Virus record (IMG/VR): IMGVR_UViG_3300021963_000681
Location: 1 to 23,104 of that record
Length of the DNA: 23,104 nucleotides
Reading direction: 5' to 3' (one strand)
Origin: a virus
This document shows, piece by piece, positions 15,165-22,547 of the stretch; the stretch's first letter is position 1, and every line of letters starts with the position of its first letter. The position numbers and the translations under genes are program-made. The notes below the pieces were generated by a model that did no database searches, had not been told where the DNA came from, and saw only the letters and a program-made list of their open reading frames with translations.

Positions 15165-16652
15165 TTGACTACAGTAACTATTGAAAAACTCGATGAGGTT
15201 CATGTCCGCGTTTTTTCAGATGCGAGTATAGAACAGGAACTCTGCGACTTTTTCACTTACGAATATCCAGGTGCTAGGTTTACACCGCAGTATAGAGCAA
15301 GATTGTGGGATGGTAAAGTTCGCCTGTACGATCAGGTAAGAAAAACATTATACGTTGGACTAATCAATTACGTAGAGCAATTTTGCGAGAATAATAATTA
15401 CACAGTTACATGGAAAACCGATATGAAGTTTTCTCATGGCTACACGTTAGAAAAAATTGAGCAGTACGTTCGATCTTTAGATCTACCAACTAAGATAGAA
15501 ATTAGAGATTACCAAATAGAAGCAATTAAAACTGCTTTAGACAAAGACAGAGTTGTATTGCTGTCACCAACTGCATCTGGCAAATCATTTATTATTTACA
15601 GCGTTATGCGTTGGCACTTAGAGCAGGGACATAAATGCATTCTTATTGTTCCAACAACTTCTCTGGTCGAGCAAATGTACTTTGACTTCGAGGATTATTC
15701 CTCAGTCAACAAGTGGTCAGTTAAATCGCATTGTCAAAAACTGTATAGTGGATTCCCCAAAGAGTTTAGTAAAGACGTATTGATTACTACATGGCAATCA
15801 ATCTATCTCCAGCCACGTGCTTGGTTTAAACAATTTAATGTTATGTTTGGAGATGAAGCGCACAACTTTAAAGCGAAATCCCTAACTGGTGTTATGGAAA
15901 AGATGGACAACATATCCTACAGAATAGGAACAACTGGAACTCTTGATAACAAAAAGGTGCATCGTTTAGTTCTTGAAGGTATATTTGGACCTGTTCATAA
16001 AGTTATTACAACCAAACAACTTATGGAAACAGATAGAGTTGCTAAGTTAAACATAACTTGTTTGATTCTAAAGTATTCTGAAGAAATTCGACAGGCTAAT
16101 AAAAATAATAAATACCAGGAAGAGATGGATTGGATTGTTTCTCATGAACCGAGGAATAAATTTATTAGGAATTTAGCACTTAGATCAACTGGCAATACTT
16201 TAGTATTATTCCAGTATGTTGAGAAGCATGGTAAAGTTCTCTATGAAATGATAAAACAACAAGCGCATAAAGATCGTAAAGTATTTTTTGTATATGGTGG
16301 AACTGATACCAGCGACAGGGAAGCAATACGACACATAACTGAAGGTGAGGATGATGCTATTATTATTGCGTCTTTCGGAACCTTTTCAACTGGCATTAAC
16401 ATCCCCTCGATTGAGAATGTTATATTTGCTTCTCCATCTAAAAGTAAGATTCGCAATTTACAAAGTATTGGTCGTGGATTGAGATTAAAGAAAGGTAAGA
16501 CTCATTGTAATCTTTACGATATGGCAGATGACTTGCATTGGAAGTCTTGGAAGAATCATACTTTAAATCATGCAGCAGAAAGGTATAAGACGTATGCTGA
16601 AGAACAGTTTGAAACTAAGTTGGTAGAGGTAAATCTATGTCCAACTACGTAG
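15165..16652 (+). CDS. uvsW: DNA/RNA helicase UvsW
   Basis: 495 residues; T4 UvsW has about 500. It is a superfamily 2 helicase that unwinds R-loops and branched DNA, reverses stalled forks and shifts the phage from origin-based to recombination-based replication. An N-terminal substrate-recognition domain (FFTYEYPGARFTPQYRARLW) precedes the helicase core: Walker A SPTASGKS (134-141), DEAH (230-233), TTGTL (256-260), STGINIPS (408-415) and QSIGRGLR (433-440). The start is a TTG at 15165, placed directly after the uvsY stop with CAGGA upstream; no ATG occurs in frame before the conserved N-terminal domain ends, so the TTG is well supported. It overlaps the next gene by 16 bases. Confidence 0.95.
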   Translation: MTTVTIEKLDEVHVRVFSDASIEQELCDFFTYEYPGARFTPQYRARLWDGKVRLYDQVRKTLYVGLINYVEQFCENNNYTVTWKTDMKFSHGYTLEKIEQYVRSLDLPTKIEIRDYQIEAIKTALDKDRVVLLSPTASGKSFIIYSVMRWHLEQGHKCILIVPTTSLVEQMYFDFEDYSSVNKWSVKSHCQKLYSGFPKEFSKDVLITTWQSIYLQPRAWFKQFNVMFGDEAHNFKAKSLTGVMEKMDNISYRIGTTGTLDNKKVHRLVLEGIFGPVHKVITTKQLMETDRVAKLNITCLILKYSEEIRQANKNNKYQEEMDWIVSHEPRNKFIRNLALRSTGNTLVLFQYVEKHGKVLYEMIKQQAHKDRKVFFVYGGTDTSDREAIRHITEGEDDAIIIASFGTFSTGINIPSIENVIFASPSKSKIRNLQSIGRGLRLKKGKTHCNLYDMADDLHWKSWKNHTLNHAAERYKTYAEEQFETKLVEVNLCPTT

Positions 16653-17104
16653 TTGTAAAATTAGTTTCTGGAGAGCAGTTGATGGCAGATTTGTCATCTG
16701 AGAGTGAGTCCACTCTAAATCTATTGAACCCGATGCTAATTAAAACAAGAGAACTAGAAGATGGTGAATCTATAACAGCAATTCCTTATTGCCAATTCTC
16801 GTCAGACAAGATGTTCAATATCCTAAAGACACATATAATGTATACCAAACAAATGCATGAAGTATTCATTCCTCATTATGTTAGGATTGTAAAAGAACAC
16901 GAGGAACATATAGAGTTGAGAACCAACAAAAAAGAACAAGAGCAGCAAACTCTTGATTGGGAAGATACAGAAAGTCTAACTACAGAGGAAATTCAAAAGC
17001 GTATAGATGTTTTAGAATCTTTGTTTGGTAATCAGGAAGAATCTCCTGTCGAAGAGAAAGAAGAAACGAGAGTTGTTTCGAAAGGAAATAAAACATTTCA
17101 CTAA
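16637..17104 (+). CDS. Small conserved protein downstream of UvsW; Sm-like domain candidate
   Basis: 155 residues of unknown function. The first 45 residues, VVVKLVSGEQLMADLSSESE then LNLLNPMLIKTREL, have the spacing of an Sm/Lsm-like strand pair (V-x-L-x-SG-x-x-x-x-x-x-L, then LxLxNP), and ITAIPYCQFSSDKMFNI plus HIMYTKQM could supply later strands. From about residue 95 the protein is a charged Glu/Gln/Lys-rich tail with EEIQKRIDVLESLFGNQEE, likely a helix followed by a disordered end. It is a gene type I associate with uvsW neighbours in aquatic T4-like phages. The ATG lies inside the uvsW end with GAGGT before it. RNA or ssDNA binding would suit the location but is only inferred. Confidence 0.6.
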   Translation: MSNYVVVKLVSGEQLMADLSSESESTLNLLNPMLIKTRELEDGESITAIPYCQFSSDKMFNILKTHIMYTKQMHEVFIPHYVRIVKEHEEHIELRTNKKEQEQQTLDWEDTESLTTEEIQKRIDVLESLFGNQEESPVEEKEETRVVSKGNKTFH

Positions 17105-17123
17105 TCTCATCATCAACCCCGAC

Positions 17124-17144
17124 ACCGTAATTATGGTCTTTTTT
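17124..17144 (+). terminator. Weak rho-independent terminator after the uvsYW operon
   Basis: ACCGT (17124-17128) pairs with ATGGT (17133-17137), with one G-U pair and an AATT loop, followed by CTTTTTT. The stem is short, so it may be only partly effective, but it closes the uvsY-uvsW unit before the gp55 promoter. Confidence 0.5.
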
Positions 17145-17150
17145 CAAATT

Positions 17151-17192
17151 AATGTAAAATTTATTTCTTTGTAAAAAATTAAGTTTTACATT
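17151..17192 (+). repeat. Inverted repeat over the gp55 promoter -35 region
   Basis: AATGTAAAA (17151-17159) and its perfect reverse complement TTTTACATT (17184-17192) are separated by 24 bases. Four further pairs (one G-T) extend the dyad inward. The right arm contains the -35 hexamer TTTACA of the gp55 promoter, so protein binding to the two arms would block or modulate it. No other copy was noticed in the window. Confidence 0.6.
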
Positions 17193-17213
17193 ATATCAAC
17201 AATACAGTATACT
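17185..17213 (+). promoter_or_regulatory. Sigma70-type promoter for gp55
   Basis: TTTACA (17185-17190) and TATACT (17208-17213) are 17 bases apart, upstream of the gp55 ribosome site at 17235-17238. It fits early or middle expression of the late sigma factor by host polymerase. Confidence 0.72.
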
Positions 17214-17245
17214 TGTGAATGCTGGATCAAAACCAGGAACTTAAT

Positions 17246-17794
17246 ATGGCACACTATGTAAACAATGCTGATTTTTTAGCTGCGATAAAAGAATACAAAC
17301 AAAAGGTAAAAGAGGCTGAGGAGAGCGGATCACCTAAGCCACAGGTTAGTAATTATCTTGGTGAGTGTATTCTGAAGATCGCAACTCATCTATCTTACAA
17401 ACCTAATTTTATTAACTACTCATACAAGGATGACATGATCCTTGATGGTATTGAGAACTGCATTCAATACATTGATAACTTTGACCCAGCTAAGTCCAGT
17501 AATCCATTCGCGTATTTTACGCAGATCATTTATTATGCTTTCTTGCGAAGAATATCCAAAGAAAAAAAGCAGGCATATATTAAGACTAAACTTATAATGG
17601 ATATGCCAATCGATACATTTGATCTACAAGAGCAAGACGAAGGCGAACAGTTTCAAAATGCATACTTGGATTTTCTACAACACAATATGCAAGACTTTTC
17701 TGCGTTTGAGGAAAAACATATATCAAAAAAGAAAAAGAAGAAAGATACCCTTGAAGATTTTATAGGTGATAATAATGGCGAAGTCAATACGTAA
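17246..17794 (+). CDS. 55: Late-transcription sigma factor gp55
   Basis: 182 residues; T4 gp55 has 185. It is a minimal sigma that directs host RNA polymerase to late promoters (TATAAATA in T4), working with the sliding clamp gp45 and gp33. YVNNADFLAAIKEYK at the start matches T4 YVNNKELLQAIIDWK. The sigma-2-like core is visible as DDMILDGIENCIQYIDNFDP followed by NPFAYFTQIIYYAFLRRI (T4: EMIADGIEASIKGLHNFDE, NPHAYITQACFNAFVQRI). The C-terminus LEDFIGDNN resembles the T4 clamp-binding end, LDFLYEAND. The start is taken at 17246, not the in-frame ATG at 17219, because AGGA sits seven bases before 17246 and the T4 alignment begins there. A poly-Lys run KKKKKK near residue 160 is unusual. Confidence 0.93.
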   Translation: MAHYVNNADFLAAIKEYKQKVKEAEESGSPKPQVSNYLGECILKIATHLSYKPNFINYSYKDDMILDGIENCIQYIDNFDPAKSSNPFAYFTQIIYYAFLRRISKEKKQAYIKTKLIMDMPIDTFDLQEQDEGEQFQNAYLDFLQHNMQDFSAFEEKHISKKKKKKDTLEDFIGDNNGEVNT

Positions 17795-18965
17795 ATTATT
17801 GGAACAGCTTAACGTCAGCAATTATAGAGAAATTATTCAAGAAGTAAGACATAAAAGAAGAAAAGCAAGAGCGCGACGAGTAAACAGTAGATTTCTTAAA
17901 GGTTATACTTGGGATGCGTATGACGGTAATATAAATTGGAAAGAGATTATGAGTAACAATAATGAAAAGATTTTTTTGGGTGTATCAGATTTTGAAGATC
18001 TGGTTACATCTGAGGTTATGCGGAGCCGTGTTGACGCTAGCCTAACAACAGTACAAAGAGAAACAACAGTTCTCTGTAATCGTGATACCTGGAAAAGATG
18101 GGCAGAGAATCAATTCGAAGATTTTCTCTTTATGCAATCTAATTCTTCATCGGGTTTCATTGTTGAGCAGGCTACTAAAAATCTTATTAAGTTCAGCGTG
18201 AATAGTAATTCAACAGAAGTGCGCGCATATGGTGATGAAGATTTTTGCGATGGGATAATCGAACTTGTCGAATCTAATTTCTCTGTTGTAACTTCTTACA
18301 TTGAATGGATTTATGGCAGTGATGGTAATTCTGTTAACGTACCATTGAATCGCGATCGTCTTCCTATTGAGGAAATGTATCCGTTTCTAAAAGGTGAATC
18401 TCTTGGCGACTACTACGATCGCTATATGGAATCTTCCGCAAATATTCTTCTTTTGATCGGTCCACCTGGTACTGGTAAAACTACATTCATTCGTGGTTTG
18501 CTTGCGCATCGTTCTTGTTCTGCTATTGTTACATATGACGCAGGTATCCTTGAGAAAGATGGTTTCTTTGCTCGCTTCATCGAAGATGATGCAGAGGTTA
18601 TGGTTCTCGAGGACAGTGATGCTTTCTTAAAATCACGTAGCGATGGTAACACAATGATGCATCGTTTTCTTAATGTCGGTGATGGTCTCGTGACAACCAA
18701 AGGTAAGAAGATGATCTTCTCTACCAATCTTCCAAGCATCCGTGATATCGACGCTGCTCTTATTCGTCCAGGTCGTTGCTTTGATATTGTTGAATTCAAG
18801 CCATTGTCTATTGACGATGCAAATAAGTTGGCGAACAAACTCAACACTACTATTCCTGAGAAGAAGTCAGGTGAGGTCGTTGAGTATTCTATTGCTGAGA
18901 TCTTCAATCAGCAAACTGAAAGAAAACATACATCTAAAGCCAATAGGAAGGTTGGCTTCGTATGA
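17775..18965 (+). CDS. AAA+ ATPase (BCS1/remodelling type), coupled to gp55
   Basis: 396 residues from the ATG at 17775, which has AGGTG upstream; an in-frame GTG at 17766 would add three residues. The C-terminal half is a canonical AAA+ module: Walker A GPPGTGKT (229-236), Walker B VMVLEDSD (275-282), sensor 1 FSTN (315-318) and an RPGR motif (331-334) as in Bcs1/proteasome-type ATPases. The N-terminal part has a very basic stretch RHKRRKARARR (25-35) and no family I recognise. It would remodel or unfold a protein or nucleoprotein target; the target is unknown. The gene starts 20 bases inside gp55 and its stop overlaps the next start (ATGA), so it is in one translational unit with gp55 and gp47/46. 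This is not a T4 core gene. Confidence 0.85.
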   Translation: MAKSIRKLLEQLNVSNYREIIQEVRHKRRKARARRVNSRFLKGYTWDAYDGNINWKEIMSNNNEKIFLGVSDFEDLVTSEVMRSRVDASLTTVQRETTVLCNRDTWKRWAENQFEDFLFMQSNSSSGFIVEQATKNLIKFSVNSNSTEVRAYGDEDFCDGIIELVESNFSVVTSYIEWIYGSDGNSVNVPLNRDRLPIEEMYPFLKGESLGDYYDRYMESSANILLLIGPPGTGKTTFIRGLLAHRSCSAIVTYDAGILEKDGFFARFIEDDAEVMVLEDSDAFLKSRSDGNTMMHRFLNVGDGLVTTKGKKMIFSTNLPSIRDIDAALIRPGRCFDIVEFKPLSIDDANKLANKLNTTIPEKKSGEVVEYSIAEIFNQQTERKHTSKANRKVGFV

Positions 18966-19135
18966 TCCGTGTAAAGTTAGAATATACTAGCGGAACTACA
19001 GAAGAGAAGCAGTTCTCCAATAATCTTGAGATGTTTGATTACATCAAAACAAACGGATATAGCATCCAAACTATGGAGGTTGATGATGAAGGTAGCAATA
19101 ATAACAGACCAGCATTTTGGTGCGAGAAACGATAG
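18962..19135 (+). CDS. Small 57-residue protein between the AAA+ ATPase and gp47
   Basis: The ATG at 18962 overlaps the TGA of the ATPase gene (ATGA) and the frame runs 57 codons to a TAG at 19133, overlapping the gp47 start by 50 bases. The product begins MIRVKLEYTSGTTEEKQFSN and ends PAFWCEKR. It fills a gap that would otherwise be about 120 bases between two tightly packed genes and carries the gp47 ribosome site GGAGG (19075-19079) within it. A possible ribosome site AGGAAGG lies 10 bases before its ATG. No family is recognised; the start looks like two beta strands followed by a short helix. Confidence 0.6.
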   Translation: MIRVKLEYTSGTTEEKQFSNNLEMFDYIKTNGYSIQTMEVDDEGSNNNRPAFWCEKR

Positions 19136-20138
19136 CATTGCGTTTCTAGATTTTTTTGAGAAATTTTATGATAACACATTCTTCCCAACAATTATTAAAG
19201 CCAACATTAATACTGTTCTTATTCTTGGTGATACTTTTGACAGGCGCAAATATGTAAACTTCTATGCACTTGATCGTGCTAAGAAAATGTTCTTCGATAA
19301 GTTAGAACAGATGAACATTCAAGTTTATATGTTGGCTGGTAATCACGACACATATTTTAAAAACACAAATGAAATAAACTCGCCAGAGTTACTACTACAA
19401 CAATATAGTAATATAAATGTTATTTCAAAACCAACTACGATATCAGTTTATGACACTAATATCTGTATGGTTCCATGGATCTGCCCAGAAAATTATCAAG
19501 CATCTCTAGATGAGATGGTGACAACTAAGGCAGAAATTTGTATGGGGCATTTTGAGATTGCAGGGTTTGCAATGTATAGGGGGATGCAATCTAATGAAGG
19601 ACTATCTAAAGAAACATTTAACAAGTTTGATATGGTTTTCTCTGGTCATTATCATCATAGGTCAGATGATGGTCATATCTATTATCTGGGCAATCCCTAT
19701 GAACTTACTTGGCAGGATTACAAAGACCCTCGAGGATTCCACTTGTTTGATCTCGACAGCAGAGGACTCGAATTCATACCAAATCCATATGTTATGTTCG
19801 AAAGGGTCGAATACGACGACAAAGAAGGAGAGCCCACCGATCTCGATACCTTTGATCTAAAGGACTGTTATGTCAAACTTGTAGTTGTAAATAAAACTGA
19901 CTATTATAAATTTGACAAGTTTATTCAAAAACTGTATACTAAAGGGTGCGCAGATATTAAGATCATTGAAGATCTTTCAGAGTTTGAAGATGGTGAAGTT
20001 GGCGAGGAAATAAATCTTGAGGATACTCTCTCTGTTCTCTCCAACTATATTGACTCTGTTGAAACTGATGTTGACAAAGAACAGGTGAAAACATTTATGA
20101 GAACTCTTTATACAGAAGCAGTTAATGTGGAGGTTTAA
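19086..20138 (+). CDS. 47: Recombination endonuclease subunit gp47 (Mre11/SbcD-like)
   Basis: 350 residues; T4 gp47 has 339. With gp46 it forms the nuclease that resects double-strand ends for recombination-dependent replication and helps degrade host DNA. The metallophosphoesterase motifs are complete: DQH (8-10), GDTFD (48-52), GNHD (85-88), GHF (154-156) and SGHYHH (186-191). NPYELTWQDYKDPRGFHLFD is the family's capping-region link. The start at 19086 is chosen because GGAGG lies six bases upstream and MKVAIITD aligns with T4 MKILNLGD; an ATG three bases earlier is the alternative, and an upstream in-frame ATG at 19026 adds unrelated residues. The stop overlaps the gp46 start (TAATG). Confidence 0.95.
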   Translation: MKVAIITDQHFGARNDSIAFLDFFEKFYDNTFFPTIIKANINTVLILGDTFDRRKYVNFYALDRAKKMFFDKLEQMNIQVYMLAGNHDTYFKNTNEINSPELLLQQYSNINVISKPTTISVYDTNICMVPWICPENYQASLDEMVTTKAEICMGHFEIAGFAMYRGMQSNEGLSKETFNKFDMVFSGHYHHRSDDGHIYYLGNPYELTWQDYKDPRGFHLFDLDSRGLEFIPNPYVMFERVEYDDKEGEPTDLDTFDLKDCYVKLVVVNKTDYYKFDKFIQKLYTKGCADIKIIEDLSEFEDGEVGEEINLEDTLSVLSNYIDSVETDVDKEQVKTFMRTLYTEAVNVEV

Positions 20139-21853
20139 TGATTACATTTAAATCTATATCTTGGAAAAACTTTCTATCAACAGGTAATTCATTAAACAAA
20201 GTATTACTCAATAAATCTAGTACTACTCTTATCATTGGTAAGAATGGTGAGGGAAAGAGTACCATTCTAGATGCACTATGCTTTGCTTTATTCGGCAAAC
20301 CATTCCGCAACATCAACAAGGGGCAGCTGGTAAACTCTATCAATGGTAAGAATTCATTGGTTGAGATTGAGTTTAGCGTTGGTAAGAAAGACTATCGCGT
20401 AGTCAGAGGAATCAAACCAAACATCTTTGAGATCTATCAGAATGATGAGATGATCAATCAAGATGCTGCCGCGAGAGACTATCAAAAGATTCTTGAGCAG
20501 CAGATCCTAAAATTAAATTACAAAACTTTTACACAAGTAGTCATTTTAGGATCTGCTTCTTTCGTTCCATTTATGCAGTTGTCTCCCGCAATGAGACGAG
20601 AGGTTATCGAGGACATCCTTGATATAAGAATCTTCTCAACAATGAATCAATTGCTTAAAGAACGAGCGCAGGAAACTAAAGATGAAATCACTAGGATTGA
20701 AAACGAGATTAGCTCTGCGCGGGAAAAAGTTGAGTCACAGCAAGTTCTCATACAGACCATCAGTAACGCGAAGGCAGAAAGTATTAAGGCTATTCAAACA
20801 AAGATCGATGCTAACAATTCTCAAATTTCTATTGAGCAAGCAGAAATCGGTATTATCTTGCAGGAGATTACTAATCTCAGAACAAGTATCGAAGGTAAAG
20901 ATGCTCTGCATGAAGATATTGAAAAAGCCAAACAACTAAAAACCAAGCTGAACGAAAAAGTAGAAACCTGCGAACACAATGCAGAATTTTTTACAGAACA
21001 CGAGGTATGTCCTTCCTGCTCTCAAGACATAACAGAAGAATATAAACAAAAGATTATTCATGATCTTCAAAATAAAATGCAGGATAACAACAGAAAGATA
21101 ACTGAACTAGAATCTGCTCTGGAAAATCTAACTAAAAAGTTACAGGAGATCAACAAGATCAACGATCAGATAACAGATAAGAATATATTGTTGTCGACTA
21201 AGAATTCTACAGTCACTTTACTATCCAAACAAATCAATGAAATGCGGGAAGAACTTTCCTCGCAGAAACAAGATACAACCAACATAGATGAAGAGAAGAA
21301 TAAGTTAAAGGTACTCGCTAGTGAAGCACTTGAAAAGATCCAACAGAAAACTAAATTGCAGGAGCAAAGAAATTTAGAGGAAGTTGCAAATATACTATTG
21401 AAGGATACTGGCATCAAGACTGCCATCATTCGCGAGTACCTACCTGTTATGAATAAACTCATTAACAAATATCTGACTGCTATGGATGCGTACATTCACT
21501 TTGAGTTGGACGAGGCATTCAACGAAGTAGTGAAGTCTAGATTCAGAGATGAGTTTACATATGCAAGTTTTTCTGAAGGTGAGAAGATGCGTATTGACTT
21601 ATCAATTCTATTCACATGGCGACAGATTGCAAAGATGAAGAACTCGGTGAACACTAACTTGTTATTGCTCGATGAGATCTTTGATTCATCTTTAGACACA
21701 GCAGGAACAGATTACTTCCTTTCACTGATGAACAGCTTCGGGGAAAATACTAATATCTTCGTTATCAGCCACAAAGGTGATCAGCTGTTCGACAAGTTTA
21801 GATCAGTAATTAAGTTTGAGAAACGTAATGACTTTTCAGTGATTGCTACATAG
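20138..21853 (+). CDS. 46: Recombination endonuclease subunit gp46 (Rad50/SbcC-like)
   Basis: 571 residues; T4 gp46 has 560. It is the ATPase partner of gp47. The N-terminal lobe has Walker A GKNGEGKS (34-41) and the Q-loop region KTFTQVVILGSASFVPFMQL. Two coiled-coil arms (about 170-285 and 300-420) flank a zinc hook CPSC (291-294). The C-terminal lobe has the ABC signature FSEGEK (478-483), Walker B LLLLDEIFDSSLD (508-520) and the switch histidine H545 in VISH. The arms are short, as in other phage forms. It is translationally coupled to gp47 through a one-base stop/start overlap, which favours equal amounts of both subunits. Confidence 0.96.
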   Translation: MITFKSISWKNFLSTGNSLNKVLLNKSSTTLIIGKNGEGKSTILDALCFALFGKPFRNINKGQLVNSINGKNSLVEIEFSVGKKDYRVVRGIKPNIFEIYQNDEMINQDAAARDYQKILEQQILKLNYKTFTQVVILGSASFVPFMQLSPAMRREVIEDILDIRIFSTMNQLLKERAQETKDEITRIENEISSAREKVESQQVLIQTISNAKAESIKAIQTKIDANNSQISIEQAEIGIILQEITNLRTSIEGKDALHEDIEKAKQLKTKLNEKVETCEHNAEFFTEHEVCPSCSQDITEEYKQKIIHDLQNKMQDNNRKITELESALENLTKKLQEINKINDQITDKNILLSTKNSTVTLLSKQINEMREELSSQKQDTTNIDEEKNKLKVLASEALEKIQQKTKLQEQRNLEEVANILLKDTGIKTAIIREYLPVMNKLINKYLTAMDAYIHFELDEAFNEVVKSRFRDEFTYASFSEGEKMRIDLSILFTWRQIAKMKNSVNTNLLLLDEIFDSSLDTAGTDYFLSLMNSFGENTNIFVISHKGDQLFDKFRSVIKFEKRNDFSVIAT

Positions 21854-21861
21854 GAGATATT

Positions 21862-22434
21862 ATGGCTTGGTTTTTACAAAACAATGTACATGAGCGCTGG
21901 GCTTGGACTGATTTATTCACACCAGATGAGTGTTCTCAAATTATCAAAATGGGGTTGGAAGATAAGGTTGTCACTGCATATGTTGGTGAAGATAGGGAAG
22001 CAAAGAACTCTATAAGAAAGGGGAGTGTTTCCTGGTTGGATGAGAAAGAAGAAAAGTATTCTTGGATTTATAGGAAATGCACTGATGCAGTTAATCACTT
22101 AAACCATAAATACTTCGGATACGATCTGACTTTTCTTGAAACATTACAGTTTACAATTTATGATAAAGAAAAAGATTTTTACGGCAAACATGTAGACAAT
22201 ATGTACAGAGGACATGGATGTAGAAAACTATCATTTAGTGTTCAATTATCTGACGAAAAAACATATGAAGGTGGGGAACTACATTTGCATTATGAGAATC
22301 AGCCAGTTATTGTAAACAAAAAGATAGGTACACTAAATATATTTTCTTCTATGATTTTGCATGAGGTAACGCCAATGACATCGGGCACTAGATATTCCCT
22401 AGTTGGCTGGGTGCACGGTCCGAACTTCAAATAA
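21862..22434 (+). CDS. 2-oxoglutarate/Fe(II)-dependent dioxygenase (prolyl-hydroxylase-like)
   Basis: 190 residues. The iron ligands are visible as HVD (H110, D112) and H167 in MILHEVTP; R177 in SGTRYSLVGWVHGP is the expected 2-oxoglutarate-binding arginine, ten residues after H167. YEGGELHLHYEN (135-146) and GTLNIFSS are also typical of the PKHD/2OG-FeII family. This fold hydroxylates protein, nucleic acid or small-molecule substrates using oxygen and 2-oxoglutarate; the phage substrate is not known. Such genes are frequent accessory genes of aquatic T4-like phages. TAGGAGATATT precedes the ATG, only eight bases after gp46, so it is probably expressed with the 47/46 operon. No signal peptide is seen, so it should act in the cytoplasm. 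Confidence 0.88.
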   Translation: MAWFLQNNVHERWAWTDLFTPDECSQIIKMGLEDKVVTAYVGEDREAKNSIRKGSVSWLDEKEEKYSWIYRKCTDAVNHLNHKYFGYDLTFLETLQFTIYDKEKDFYGKHVDNMYRGHGCRKLSFSVQLSDEKTYEGGELHLHYENQPVIVNKKIGTLNIFSSMILHEVTPMTSGTRYSLVGWVHGPNFK

Positions 22435-22437
22435 TAA

Positions 22438-22454
22438 CCCTACATTCCGTAGGG
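22438..22454 (+). other. Hairpin 1 after the oxygenase gene
   Basis: CCCTAC (22438-22443) and GTAGGG (22449-22454) form a 6-bp GC-rich stem with the loop ATTCC. There is no following T run, so it is not a classical terminator; it could be a processing or mRNA 3'-end stabilising structure. Confidence 0.5.
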
Positions 22455-22464
22455 GATTCCTAAG

Positions 22465-22485
22465 ACCCTTATCTGGAGAGGGTTT
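22465..22485 (+). other. Hairpin 2 after the oxygenase gene, weak terminator-like
   Basis: ACCCT (22465-22469) and AGGGT (22479-22483) form a 5-bp stem with a 9-base loop, followed only by TT. With hairpin 1 it makes a structured 45-base region ahead of the next promoter. Confidence 0.4.
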
Positions 22486-22492
22486 GCAAGAC

Positions 22493-22521
22493 TTTACTTT
22501 AATTCAAGAATCAGGCATAAT
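22493..22521 (+). promoter_or_regulatory. Sigma70-type promoter for the metallopeptidase gene
   Basis: TTTACT (22493-22498) and CATAAT (22516-22521) with a 17-base spacer lie 26 bases before the ATG at 22548, with GGAG at 22536-22539 as ribosome site. The quality is moderate; it resembles the other host-type promoters in this window. Confidence 0.6.
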
Positions 22522-22547
22522 TACTCTTATGTTATGGAGAAACAATT

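Noticed and set aside
16108-16114. ATAAATA inside uvsW, and another at 22106-22112 inside the oxygenase gene
   Set aside because: Both match the late promoter core but lie well inside genes, not before a start; such matches are expected by chance in AT-rich DNA.
17219-17245. Upstream ATG start for gp55 at 17219
   Set aside because: The ATG at 17246 has AGGA at the right spacing and fits the T4 alignment; 17219 lies only five bases after the -10 box, where transcription would begin.
18422-18907. Antisense open frame (161 codons) opposite the AAA+ ATPase
   Set aside because: It mirrors the conserved Walker and RPGR region of the sense gene and shows no motif of its own.
22465-22520. Possible tRNA in the gap before the metallopeptidase
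   Set aside because: Hairpins and a TTCAAGAATC string gave a first impression of a T arm, but no acceptor stem or anticodon arm can be assembled.
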